Assembly: GCF_047948215.1 (NCBI RefSeq)
Contig: NC_134455.1
Span: 168,126,575-168,190,574, forward strand
Direction: 5' to 3'
From: Lycorma delicatula
Taxonomy: Eukaryota; Arthropoda; Insecta; Hemiptera; Fulgoridae
DNA length: 64,000 bases
Part shown: positions 1 to 11,159 of the stretch, piece by piece
How the letters are laid out: each line of letters opens with the position of its first letter
How positions within the stretch are numbered: the first letter of the stretch is position 1
Translations under genes and position numbers: made by a program
Notes under the pieces: generated by a model
Databases searched by the model: none
What the model saw: only the letters and a program-made list of their open reading frames with translations
What the model was told of the DNA's origin: nothing

Positions 1-204
1 CTGTAACAATAAATAATAAGTATTTAGTATTCTCTTATGTGACAGTAGGAACATAATCTTCTGCATTGTAACAAGGCAAGTTAAATAAATTTATTTGTGC
101 GCTTTTTATTTAAATTTATGTGATATTTTTTTTGAGAATTATAACTTTATTTATTTGTAAAGTACATTATGCATGGGTTTGGAAAACGGATTGTGGTTAT
201 TTTT
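1..204. other. AT-rich left edge, no feature
   Basis: AT-rich sequence left of the transposon remnant. I see no open frame, repeat or signal in it. Confidence 0.5.
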
Positions 205-1827
205 TGTTATACGACCTAATGGTGTTAGGATATTCACGTGAAACAAAAAAATTTATTTTAGTGACATTTTTTCGTTAACAATGAATCCTGTAATTAAAAG
301 CAAACAAAAAATCGCATGGACAGAGCAAATAAATTGTATATAAGATTTAAAATTTATGGAAGAAGAAGCTCAGTAAATCTAAGGAATTACACGATAGTTT
401 TCTTATTCCCTGCAATAAGTTCAGCTTCGTTGTAATAAACCTGCTGGTGTATCCGTTAGTGCAATAACACATTTAAAAAGGAAAGCTGAAGGCATGCTTT
501 CAGATGAAAATGGTGTGTCAAGTTTCTGTGCGCCGGATAAAAATCGCAAGAGACAAAAACTTATAACGGTGATTGACAATTATGATTCCTCAGCTGTCAG
601 AAGAATCGTAAACAATTCAGTTTACGAATTTAGTTTACGTTACTGTGTTTGACAGTAATTGCTGTCAAAAAATTAAAAGAAATAAACCTCAAAATGATCT
701 CGGTTGGCAAGGAGGAGAAACAAGTTTAAGGACTATACTACACGATTTAGGATATAAGTTGGTGAAAACAACAAATAACTGAAAATTGTTGACAGAGAAA
801 CATGATATTGCTATGAAGAGAATTTTTTACTTGAAAGCCATTAAGACATTTCTTGAAGAAAATAGACCGGTCATATATTAGATGAAAGTAACGTAATTTC
901 GCACTTATCCGCTAAATCGTGGGAAGACAACAGCAGTGAGGGACTTCATCCGCCAATTTCCAAAGGCGAAAGGGTCATCGTAATTCATGCAAGAGGAAAA
1001 GATGAGTTTGTTCCGAATGTCTTAGTAACATACACTGGTAGCTCAAAAATAGGCGACTACCACGATATTATGAACCACAGGAACTTCGAACAACGGGTTT
1101 CCGAAAAACCTTTGGGAAAATGAAAACCGAATTCTGTAGTAGTTCTCGATAGCACGCTATACCATTGTTGCAAATTGGAAAAAATTCCAAATATGGAAAA
1201 TCTTAAAGCAGGAATAGTTAAAGAGACGGATTATTTCCTTCGATAACCTAATGATTAAAAGAGAGTTACTTCAGTTAATATAAGCATCAAATCCGGTTGT
1301 AATTTACTCTATCGATAGCATTTTAAATGCGGAGGGTTATATGGCTTTTAGATGCCCCCGTATCACCCGATTTAGATCCAGTAGAACTAATATGGGGAAT
1401 AATAAAAGAGCGGGTGGCAGATCGAAACTTAATCTTTAAAGCAGCAGCTATTACTTGTTGAACAAAACGTTTCTTCTATTGATGTTAGTATGTGGTTAAA
1501 ATGTTGCGAGAAAGTTATCGAAATTGAAAACGACTACTGGCGTAAAGAATGTGCCGTGGATATTGCAATTAAACTAATAATCAGTCTAAATTGTGAAACT
1601 TCTAATGATGAAACAGCGAGAGGTACTGAATCTGAGGTTCCATCGGAGATACCATCTGGAGATGAAGAAATGGATTCATAAAGTTTGATACAGAACACAA
1701 ATTGGTATGTTTGATTTTATTTAATTTAAATGTTAATGAAATATTTTAACCTACACGGGATCTAAATTAGATTATTTTAATAATTGAATTGTTATAATTA
1801 AATAACACCATTCGCCGTTATTTAACA
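205..1827 (+). mobile_element. Possible full extent of an IS630/Tc1-like transposon copy
   Basis: A motif AATGGTGTTA at 218-227 recurs as its reverse complement TAACACCATT at 1803-1812, on either side of the transposase remnant. The outer flanks also match loosely as inverted repeats (205-227 against 1803-1827). This would define an element of about 1.6 kb, a normal size for the superfamily. No flanking TA duplication is evident, so the ends are tentative. Confidence 0.35.
283..1681 (+). pseudogene. Broken IS630/Tc1-mariner-type DDE transposase
   Basis: The gene would have encoded a cut-and-paste transposase of the IS630-Tc1-mariner superfamily (DDE_3 type). Stitched from several frames, it shows an N-terminal helix-turn-helix-like stretch (about 440-560), a conserved linker ending in MEKHDI-like residues (about 790-815), and the catalytic core. 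The first Asp lies in LDES (codon 881-883). The second lies in LDSTLYH (codon 1148-1150). The last acidic region is PPYHPDLDPVELIW (about 1351-1395). The long spacer between the second and third sites fits a transposase type with an inserted helical segment that is common in insect genomes. A 63-codon C-terminal frame (1490-1681) ends in an acidic serine-rich tail. Frame changes near 640, 870 and 1400, and in-frame stops near 780, 1120 and 1245, show the copy is long dead. The superfamily call is firm; the exact family is not. Confidence 0.8.
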
Positions 1828-3559
1828 TTTTACAATAATCTATGTTTTTGTTTAACACGAATTTTTTATATTTCATAATTTTTTTAAAAGTTACTACAAA
1901 TTTCAATTACATTTTAATTAGTCTATTTTGATTTTTTTCAAAAGTTATATTACCTCTTACAGTTTCAGTGTATCGTGAATTGTAATTTATAACATAAATG
2001 TTTGCGGTTTAGTTTCATTTGCATTTAGAACCGTGATATATGTCACACTTGCGATGATGTGGGACGATATTAGTAGAACGTACAGTATACTGCCTCTTGC
2101 ATGGTAGGCTGCAATCGTCAAGTTACCCCTAGCGACCTGTAGGTGTGTATCTTTATTAAATTCCGCTTTTAGTTACCGGATGGTTAAGTACGGTTCATAA
2201 TATACTGAAAATATTATTTAAAGTAGCTAAACTTGGGTGATACTTACTCGGTTGAGCGCTTATAGTCTGTCGGTTATAAATTACTTTACTTAATGAATTA
2301 AAACATCTCTGTTAGAATAAAGTATTTTAGTATACTATATTTCAAAATCGTAAAACGAAATGTTACATTTATGATATTATGGTAACGTACTCGGTCGTTA
2401 AACGTTAACTATCACTGTCTCGTTTTATTTATTTATTTAATAATGCAATATGCGAATGTTTTAAATTACATAAAATTTTTATTAATTTCGTTATACGCCT
2501 GCAACGTTTATCCGGTACCAAAAGTCTTTCATCGAATCGTTAGACCTTATTTCATATAAATTATGTTTATTTATTTCGCTTTTCGTCTTATGACTAAACT
2601 TTTTGCTTTCCTTTTGTTTCTTTATTTTGTTCTGAATACCGACCATAAAATAATGTCCCTGTATATGCAGCAACTGTTCTTATTTAATATTATAAAAATT
2701 CTGTATTGATTTAATGATTAAATGGACGGCATTAATAGTGTAATGTGCGTTTTTTTTTATTTTAACTTAAAATAATTTTTTCTACTAATGATAATTCAAA
2801 GTGAAGGTAATTGTATTTTCTTATTTTATTTTATTGTTCAAGAAAAGGAAAGGAAATCTGATTAAGTGTGATGAGTTATTCACGTTTATTTTTTACAAAA
2901 TTTGCGTACGTGTTAAAGTAAATTTTAATTTCCAGTTTTAGAAGATGGATTAAAAGCATTACGGATTACCATAGGATCAAGTTTAAGTTTTCGTATTCTG
3001 GAAGTAATACAGAATTTGGTATTTCCCTTGATTCTATCTGTAATGAAAAAATAAATAAATAAACAGCATTTATATTTTGTAAATAATGAGTACATTTCCA
3101 AATGAAATGTCTTGCTTTTTTTATCTTTACGAATTTTCAATTGTAATACAGATACATTTTTAATTAACCGTAGTAGCTAAAAAGTACATTAAAAAATACG
3201 TCTTCCAATAATTTTTATGCAATCGGTTTAAAAAACCTGGAAAAAGTTAAGAAATTCCCATCAATCATTAATAGAGCAGCAGGAATTTTTAATTAGAAAT
3301 TATATGTATTAGAAGATTTTTCCTTTGTTTACGAAACTAGGAGAATTATTATTATATTTCTTAAACGGGTTTTTTGTACACACGAAGCAAATGCTGTCAG
3401 TAGTTTTTTAAAAACTAAATTTTTTCTTATTACGGTGAACGTGATTTGTTTCAGTAAAATTTGTATGCCGAATCTAGTAAGAAGAATTATTTGTCAGTCG
3501 TGTTGTTAACGAAGATCCGTTGTTAAGCTAGGTAGAAGTACGGAGAGATTCATAGTTTT
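1828..3559. other. AT-rich stretch with no recognised gene
   Basis: Short open frames here (for example minus 2491-2673 and 2925-3140) look like chance frames in AT-rich DNA. A slightly GC-richer patch at 2030-2165 matches nothing I know. Confidence 0.5.
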
Positions 3560-3900
3560 AAAGATAATGTTACATAGTCGCTCGTGTGATGATGTGTGAC
3601 AATTTCAGGTTAAGTATCCGTTTATGCTAACAACACGATCGTCTTGTTTGCTGATATCAGCGTGTGAGCGCGCGAGATCGAGGACGAATGCGACCGGAGA
3701 ATTAATTAGTGTTGTGTCGCGAGGTGAGTGGTGCAGCGTGCAGTGTAAATGGTGTGTTGTACTATCTCGTATACCCTGGAGATCGTTCGCCATCGAATCA
3801 ATTACTCGATAATGAATCGTTTAATTGTGACTGTTATTGGAATAGCAAATAGTTATAGGTGGTAGTAAGTCTCAATAGTATTCCATGGCCATTAGGTATG
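3560..3900 (+). other. GC/CpG-richer island, candidate host 5' exon
   Basis: Base composition rises sharply here, with several CpGs between 3655 and 3725, against a very AT-rich background. A strong splice-donor match (GAG|GTGAGT) has its GT at 3724-3725. A second (TAG|GTATGT) has its GT at 3896-3897, shortly after an ATG in good context (ATGGCC, 3885-3890). A pyrimidine-rich acceptor-like TTTCAG ends at 3608. The segment could be an untranslated first exon, or an exon carrying the start codon of a gene whose other exons lie elsewhere. No protein is recognisable: the open frames on both strands are short and mutually overlapping. This is inference from composition and splice motifs only. Confidence 0.25.
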
Positions 3901-4038
3901 TAAATATTAATTACTTTCTGCTAAACAGTTTTGTATCGTCTCTCCACAGTTACTGATTGTTTTTTTGACTTAAACATTTTTTTAAATTAAATACGGTTTC
4001 GTATTTCATAACATGTTTACCTGAATTTTTTAAAAATT

Positions 4039-4060
4039 GTGTGTGTGTGTCTGTGTGTGA
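4039..4060. repeat. Short imperfect (TG)n tract
   Basis: An interrupted TG dinucleotide run. Confidence 0.8.
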
Positions 4061-4079
4061 AGCGAAAAATTAAATTGAC

Positions 4080-4205
4080 TGCCAAGAAAGAAAGGTTAGA
4101 CAGATTAATCTCCTTTACACTCATACATATCATCATCCTCATTCATCCTCTGAAGTATTATCTGAAAGGTTATTACCGGAGGCTAAACAGGAAAAAATAA
4201 AAGAT
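4080..4205 (+). repeat. SINE 3' fragment (family 2 body and tail)
   Basis: This carries CTTTACACTCATACATATCA, then a CATCCTCTGAAGT block and GGAGGCTAAACAGGAAAAAA. The same order is found at 49440-49525 and 53335-53405. The tRNA-like head is missing, so this copy is 5'-truncated. The A-rich end marks the 3' side. Confidence 0.7.
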
Positions 4206-4525
4206 TAATCTTCTAATAAATAATAAATAAATAACTAAAAATTGGAGTACTTTTCCTTTTCCAGGTGAAATTTTAAAAACATAAAAACCACACACTTTAA
4301 ATGAATCACGAGATGAAAATAGTAAGTTTTTTCTAACGTGGTGTTCTTGGCATTATTTATTAGTATTTTAATTGTATTAAGTTTTTTAATTGTGTTTTAA
4401 AAAACGTTTTCAGGACTGTTAAATAACAATTTTTTCTGTCTTGGCTGTTAATTTAATTTGCCATGTCGAACACGAAAAATACCGGATAATTAATGTCAAA
4501 TAAAATTTTAAAATAATATTCTTAT

Positions 4526-4978
4526 TGCTTTCTTGTACGAAGTAAAGCAAGTATTGTGATCGCGAAAGATTTCGGTTTTCAGATTTCAACTGAAATATCC
4601 ACTTTGACCATCCTTGAATCCATTTTGACTTGTTTCGGCGTGATATCTGTACCTACACGTATGTACGTATGTATCTCCCATAATTCAAAAACGATTAGCT
4701 GTAGGATGTTGAAATTTTGGATTTAAGACTGTTCTAACATCTAGTTGTGTACCTCCCCTTTTCGACTGAACCAAAAGTGTCCATAAAGTTTGGATTTTTG
4801 ACTTTTCTTAACTGCAGTAATAAGCCCTCATTTAGAGATTTCCAACAGCATATCATAAGTGGTACTTATTTACGTTGGTTTCAGAGTTGTAGTCAAATAA
4901 AATTTTAATTAATGAAGTATTTTGATCTTACAAGGGGAAGTCACATCGGTTCGAATCAGACTCCATCTCTTTTTTAAT
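4526..4978. repeat. Dispersed repeat of about 450 bp (unclassified, non-coding)
   Basis: The segment is less AT-rich than its surroundings and has the wording of an interspersed repeat, including CATAATTCAAAAACGATTAG near 4680 and a run CACCTCCCCTTTT-like near 4750. It ends in ATCGGTTCGAATCAGACTC, which includes a B-box-like TTCGAATC, followed by a T-run. No protein frame crosses it. I believe related copies are common in this genome, but only one is in the window, so family and boundaries are inferred. Confidence 0.45.
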
Positions 4979-4979
4979 T

Positions 4980-5875
4980 TCTTTTTTTAATTTAAATATA
5001 TTGATTTATTAATAGTTATTAACCTCTGATTGTAAAACAAATTTACGATAAATAGTAATTCAATAACAACAATAAAAAAAAATTGAAGTATTAATGAGAA
5101 AATATCAAGTGTTAATGAAATAAAATTTTATGTACTTTTCATTTAATTTAATAGGCGTAAAAGGAAATCATGTGGTGTCCACATCAGATCTTTTTTTATA
5201 GTAAATTTTTTTATCATTAATTTCGAAAAATTATATATGTTTATACATATATGATTTTTCATTAAGTGGTCAAATGCGGTAGATGGAAGAAAGATATAAT
5301 TTAAAAAATTCTATTTTCGTAGTTTATTTCCATTTCTTGTATGAAATAGGTATATGAATGAAAATTAAATTAGGAAGTACATTTTAGCGGGAAAAAGTTG
5401 ACGAAAGGTTTTATTCATCAATCGCTTTGTTTAAGGGTCGTATTACACGTACGTTAATTTCCTGCCTTCATGGAAGTGAGCTACAGCTTTTGAGCTGTCT
5501 CATATGTATAATGAAATCAGTGTTAGGCTAATAGGTTCTTTTATGTACGTCGTATTGAACAGTAAAAAGCCTATGCAGTTTTAAAGATTATAAAATCTTT
5601 TACAAAAGTAATTACTGTTGTTTACTTTTTTTAAGGATTGATATGTGTAACATTAAAGAATAGTCGTACAAAGTTTTGTTCATTATTATGATGAAGAAAT
5701 AATCTAATTTTTCTGCGTCTAATAGTGTATTTAGTTAAAATTCCTTCCTCTTTCCTAACGGTTAGGATATTTTATAACTAAGTGCAGCATTTGAAATATT
5801 TTTATATCATGTTTTTTGTATGTTATTGCATATTGTTATTTTGTTTTTGTTCAATACTTATCCTAAATATAATTT
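4980..5875. other. AT-rich stretch with no recognised gene
   Basis: Only A/T-rich low-complexity DNA and a small palindrome around 5233-5260 are visible. Confidence 0.5.
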
Positions 5876-5879
5876 TTAA

Positions 5880-6135
5880 GTGACAGTACTTTGCCTAGGT
5901 CGTTGCTCGCATCACTCGGTTCGACAAGCAAACCTAAATATTCGTATACGTTATGGATACGGTGTAGCGGGAAATCTTTGATCGTTGTACCAATAGCCTA
6001 TGCATCGTGGTAGCGTAAAGGGTTTTTGACTTTGACTTTTTGTAAGAAGGTTTGAGGAGTGCCATTAATTATACGTTTTAATTCATCAAAAATTACTTTC
6101 TGCCGGTCTTCATTCTTTTTTAAATTCTAATTAAC
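5880..6135 (-). other. Coding-like minus-strand segment, unassigned
   Basis: Read on the minus strand from about 6115 to 5885, one frame is open for roughly 75 codons apart from a single stop in the middle. The translation looks protein-like: a charged helical start (FKKNEDRQ) leading to FPLHRIHNVYEYLG. GC is higher than in the flanks. I do not recognise the protein. A mobile-element remnant is most likely given the neighbourhood, but a decayed host or other exon cannot be excluded. Confidence 0.25.
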
Positions 6136-6139
6136 AAAA

Positions 6140-6800
6140 TTAGTGATCCGTATTTTTTAACAAATTTCACAATTGGACTCACTGTTTGAATAAGAGTCGA
6201 GGCTGAAGTATCCAGTCTTTGATTATACTTATTAAATGTTAGATAAAATGCTTATTTATTTCATATTTGATAAAACTACTGCCAAATATTTAGAAACGTG
6301 GGTGGTTGATTATAAGGTAAAAAAACCAAATATTAATTGGGGGAGAAAAGGGAAAAAATTTTGAAACATTTTTAGTTAAGTTATGATTTTCGTCTTATAC
6401 GAGGTTAAAATTTTGTTCAGCTTTGTGATGTGTAGCTTTGTGATTATCTTTGTTTTTATACCACTGTGATATGAACTGACGTATATAATAACTTTTTTGA
6501 ATGATAGGGGAAAATCAACTTTTTTAATGGATTTGTATTAATGTTTTTCACGATAGAGAAAGATATAGTTCTAAGCCCGATAAGTCGTATGAAAAGTGCC
6601 GTAAGTTGATTTTTTTTATTATTGTTACCACGACACAGCAACTTTTCAATCTGTTCCAGCAAGATAATCGAACAATAAGTAAATAAAATCTATTTGAACT
6701 AACATTAAGTAGTCACAACCCAGCGGCTGGTGACTTAACGATGACAATGAAACGAAAGAAACGAAATAGAAGAGAGCACTCCGTACTGCCAGACCATAAA
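6140..6800. other. No recognised gene; includes probable 3' flank of the Jockey remnant
   Basis: The part from 6665 to 6805 lies downstream of the stop of the minus-strand RT remnant and may be its 3' untranslated region. The rest is AT-rich with no feature. Confidence 0.4.
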
Positions 6801-6805
6801 GTCAC

Positions 6806-7390
6806 CTAATTGAAACGATAAGGCAAACCAAGAATATTGTTCCTCAGCAATCTTGAAAATTCACTGACAGTATTTTCCAATAAATTGACCGCCAAATAAC
6901 TCGGATGCCGATCCAAACGATTTTGATAACGTAGGCTGACCAGAGAAATTTTCTGCCGAACGGTTCGCAACTTAAGATTATTTTTCATAAAGCTATTCCT
7001 TATGTACCAGGGTAAGTGTAGCATTTTTCGCAGAGTTTATGTCCGGTAGCGTTCAAGTATGTCAATACTGGAATTGCATGTCCGTACACACCTGCATGCC
7101 CCACACGTCCGTACGTCTAAACAGGCTTCAAAACCGACTTATAAATCAATAATTTATATTCCACTGAAAGCCGAGATCTATGTCCTATCGACCAATACAT
7201 ATTTTTAAACTTTAGATTCAGCTGTTTCCGCTTAGATTTGATATGTTTCTTCCAAGTAAGTCGTCTTCAAGATGAAAACCCAAATATATATAGTCCTGAA
7301 ATCTCGAAATCGGAACATTGAAGATAGAAACAGTAACGCCTAAAAGTTGATCGGCGACTGATAAATTATAAGTTATGATCAGTTTTTCCA
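6806..7390 (-). pseudogene. C-terminal part of a Jockey-type LINE reverse transcriptase
   Basis: This is the region after the RT catalytic core of a non-LTR retrotransposon polyprotein. On the minus strand, motifs run in the family order. First comes a decayed YLG(F/L)-like block near 7290, then LTWKKHI (about 7255-7235), then HRSRLSVEYKLLIYKSVLKPV (about 7180-7115). The family's Trp before TYG is here a TAG stop. Next come PWYIRN (about 7010), TVRQKI, and a final SYLAVNLL...LPYRF block ending at 6806. The last 72 codons form an intact frame; upstream is frame-shifted. The endonuclease and RT core are absent, so this is a 5'-truncated copy, as target-primed reverse transcription commonly produces. 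Clade assignment rests on remembered motif order. Confidence 0.75.
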
Positions 7391-7569
7391 ATTATTCTGC
7401 TATTAATTATTTATTATTGAAAATCACAAACTTAGTTCCATTCGAATTTTCATTCTTACGTTTTATAATTTAAATATATTTTTTGCACCAAAAAAAGGTA
7501 ATTATTCTGTTACCGGGGTAATTACAATGAATGATATTTTTATTCAGTTTGCTAAAAGGCTGTAAGTTA

Positions 7570-7680
7570 GTCGACCTCTGTGACCGAGTGGAGCGGCTTT
7601 ACCCTTGATCCGAAATTGAACATTTACTCTTGACCAGTTTGAATCTCGGTCAGGTTTGGCATTTTTCATAGAATACATTT
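7570..7680 (+). repeat. tRNA-derived SINE copy (family 1)
   Basis: An A-box-like TGACCGAGTGG (7581-7591) and a B-box-like AGTTTGAATCT (7636-7646) stand at roughly tRNA spacing. They are followed by CGGTCAGGTTTGGCATTTTT. The same post-B-box wording occurs at 14600 and 49635, so this is a dispersed family and not a functional tRNA gene. The 3' tail found at 49690 is missing here. Confidence 0.65.
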
Positions 7681-7689
7681 ATCATTCAG

Positions 7690-8475
7690 AAATTGTAACG
7701 GACGTCAGTCTCTTGTTTCTTAAGAAAGTAAATAAAAGTAGGGAAAAAAACGATTTGTTTAAGCGTATAATTGGATGTATTATTTTTTGATAGTGTCACC
7801 ATTTACAATAAAAAGGTTTTCTGGTTGCGTGGTTTTAAAGGTATTAAAATAGAGAAAAAACATATATTTTTATTATTATGTTTTAAATGATTTATGAGCA
7901 GAGAAAAAGACGGGGATGTTTTGAAACGTTTAATCTAAAGCAATGGTCCTTATTTATGTAAACATTAAGTCGGTAAATAATTTTACTGTGTCTTTATTAA
8001 GTACCGTTAGATTTGATTCAAGATATGAAATAGTATGTGGTTGTAACTTACTGCAAGGGAGAGGGTTCATATTTAAGGGTTTGATATTACAGTACACTAT
8101 TTTACACTGAAATCCAATTTAATTTCAATGAACGTATCACAAAGTTATTAGAGTAACTTTGTTAAGTGCTTTTGTATTTACTGTGCTTAAAATAATTAAC
8201 TATATATGTTGTTATACAGCATATCTTATATTGTCCCGCTGTTGTTTTTAAAATAATAAATAAGTAAAGTGCATAACCGTTAAATCTAAAAGGATGAAGT
8301 ATCTGTTAACGCTAACAGGAATCAGTCTCTAAGGATAATTACAAAAATAACTACTAAATCATTCGATTTGATCCCTTACTAAGTATATAGTAAGAATTCG
8401 TGTATAGTTGTATATTATTCTATGTAGTTTATCATTAACTTTAAAGTAATGAAAGCTATGCGTGTGTCTGTGTGT

Positions 8476-8478
<3 letters not shown>
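7690..8478. other. AT-rich stretch with no recognised gene
   Basis: No open frame or repeat of note. Confidence 0.5.

Positions 8479-8525
<47 letters not shown>
8479..8525. repeat. (TA)n microsatellite
   Basis: About 23 uninterrupted TA units, preceded by a short TG-rich run (8462-8478). Confidence 0.95.
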
Positions 8526-8527
<2 letters not shown>

Positions 8528-8529
8528 TT

Positions 8530-9375
8530 TTAAACAGGAAGCTTTGTTTATAAAATGACCGAATTAATCCCTGAAGGGTTTATGGTGGTACATCGCGGTG
8601 TTTTCTTTATTTTACTGTTACTGTCTGCATAATACAGTTCAGACCGTTTGGTCGCCCTGTAAACCTCAGTCGGTAATCTCAAACTAAAATAACTCTTCTT
8701 TATATAAACTATGGAAGCTTTTAAAATAATTTTTGCTTCTCCTTCAAGTCGTAGTCCGGGTGATGAATTCCATACTTTAAAAAAAAAAAAAACAATAAAA
8801 AAACGCCTTAGTCCCTTCGTCTGTTTGACATAAAAGTTTTGTCTGCTACAAATATAATGCTGGTTATAATATTATAATTATAATCAAATATTAATTATAA
8901 TATTTCATGTGAGAGAGTACTTAAAAAACCAAAGAACTTATGTGAGGATGTGAAAAATAAAATTAACAAAAAGTTATTAAAATAATATATGAATAAACAG
9001 ATTTATTATTTATGAATTAAACTCGGGACATGTACTATGCTATCAAATACCTTTTATCCTTACCGACTGAGATGCAAAGTCCATTTTTCTTGATTGGGTT
9101 ATGCTGCATGCTTTTGTCAATTATTTAAGAATTCATTTGAGTTACTGTAATTGTTATTTAAAATTGATTTAATCTTTGCGACGTGTTTTGTCTGATTAAT
9201 TTACCATTTTCAATGTTATTGCTTTTAAAATAATGTTATTTTATTTTTATGAACACAGCAGAACACTTTATATTAACCTTTGTATGTTTGTGTATGGAAC
9301 GTGTATAATGAAATTAAAGTAGAAATTAAAATTAAAGTTTATGAAATAAATTAATCTTTAAGAAGTACTAAGATT
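8530..9375. other. AT-rich stretch with no recognised gene
   Basis: Contains an A-run near 8780 and a small AT hairpin at about 8877-8906. Nothing else is supported. Confidence 0.5.
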
Positions 9376-9377
9376 CG

Positions 9378-9384
9378 CTTTATT
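9378..9384 (-). promoter_or_regulatory. Possible polyadenylation signal of the LINE remnant
   Basis: AATAAAG on the minus strand, about 35 bp beyond the last recognisable coding block of the RT remnant. In AT-rich DNA such a hexamer can occur by chance. Confidence 0.25.
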
Positions 9385-9416
9385 GTTTTTCCTTTTTCTT
9401 CTCGATCAGGGAATGG

Positions 9417-10960
9417 TAGAGTGAGGCTCATTTCCCTATCGTCTCACGAAGAAGGACCCTCTTGAACTTATTTTCATTAAAATCGAAGAAATCAGTCCTA
9501 TTTTCGAATCGAATGGTTACCGTTATACACTTTTCATTAGGTGACAAATCAGTTTTTGAAAAATTAGGGGATTGAAACATTTTATAATTGCTTATGGAGG
9601 ACAGAGGTACGCGTAGCAAAATACCCTTTTCTTGTTCTGCTTTGGCAGTGAAGCCAACGACAAAAATGCAGGCCATCCCAGAAACGTCTTCTATCAGCAA
9701 GAAGAAGAGGGAAGTCGAATTGTTGACGGTCACATTCTTCCGTGACAGTTGACGGGAAATGAAATTTCCCCTTAAGCCACAATAGATACTTTTCCTGAAC
9801 ACTCTCAATCATAATAGAGATGTATTCTCGGTTTTGATTCCAGATGACTGTCCAGTGTATTCAATGAGACCTCGCTATTTACTTGTGCAGAAGAATACAG
9901 ATATTCACGCTTCTTAAGTTACGCGTCATCCATTGTAAGAGACTAAGGTTTCTTATAGCATTACTTCTCCGCGCGTTATTAAGAAAAGCTTGTTGTCAAA
10001 CAAGATGTCAAGATCTCTCTCACTTCATAAACACTATTTATAGATACATCACCAATGCTGTAACTGTAATACGAGATGAAAGTCTTCCTTGAGAATGATA
10101 CAATCTGAGTTTTTTTCCATATTAAGAAGCTTAAAGTTGGATTGTGTTCAATCGCAGATTTTATTAATATTATTTTGTAAAATATGATGATCCTTTGTGT
10201 AAATATAATAGTATATAACTTCAAATCAGTTGGAATTTGCATCAGTGCATCAAAAATGCCATTAATGAATGAAAGGAACAGAAGGGGGTTAGGATTTGAT
10301 CCTTGGGGAACCTCGGAAGACATACCAAAAGGACGAGAGGCGTTGCTAGCATAACACATCGAGAAAGTTCTATCTTGAAGATAAGACCTTATCCAGGTGA
10401 CATACTGCATATTAAATCCAATGTTGGGCAGCTTTTGAAACAGTAAGTGATGGGGAACTTTATCAAAGTCCTTTAATAAAAAGTCAAATACCACGTCTAT
10501 TTGTTTTTGCTGTTGAAATACATGGCCTGTTGTGGACAAGAATGCTGCCAGATTGGATGATGTCATATTTTTCAAAAAAATTCTTTCCAAGACTTTAGAT
10601 ATCGTGTGAAGGACTGATATAGGAAGGTGATACTGCAGTAAAGGTATCCTGGGCTGGGGGTGAGAGTGACCAAGGATTTTTTTCCAGTTGGCGGTGTAAG
10701 AACCACTTGCGAGACTCCAGGAAAATATAGATCTAAGAAATGGAGCGATGAGTTCACCAGAGACCTTAATTATGATTGCCGGTAACCCATCAATACCTAT
10801 AGCAGATTTCCCATTGATATTTTTTATTGCAGTCATTATGTTACTACCCAAAATAGAAGGAAACATGAGTTTGCAGTATTTAAAGCTGAAAATGCCAACA
10901 AAAGTACTAATCTCTATGGTGCTTATTTCGAAAAATAATTTTGATTTTAAATAATTATTT
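9417..10960 (-). pseudogene. LINE (Jockey-like clade) reverse transcriptase remnant
   Basis: A non-LTR reverse transcriptase read on the minus strand. The frame 10866-9979 (295 codons) opens with the fingers motif SAIGIDGLPA. It continues through an ISVLHTISKVLERI block, the palm motif DFLLKDFDKVPHHLLFQKL (which keeps the Asp of box A), WIRSYLQDR, and box B as SEVPQGSNPNPLLF. The box C motif, normally YADD, is lost and reads LYTIIF at the expected place. The thumb region continues in other frames from 9990: WNQNREYISIM with following IESVQEKY, then RRRFWDGL (about 9690). The last recognisable block is a charged FKR stretch just before 9427. An AATAAAG motif on the minus strand (9378-9384) could be its polyadenylation signal. 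Frameshifts, stops and loss of YADD make the copy inactive. The endonuclease is missing (5' truncation). Clade is from motif style only. Confidence 0.8.
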
Positions 10961-11159
10961 AATTATAATATAATCATTTTCTTCTTATTTTGAAAAATAA
11001 TATTTTTATATATATATTTTTTTAATAGTAAATAATAGCAATAAATTGATTATGAAAAGCGTAATTCAGACGTGAAATTTTCAGCATTATATTCATCAGA
11101 ATGATACGTTACTTTCATTTTCATTTAATTAAAAGCATTAAAATTATACATGTAGTTAT

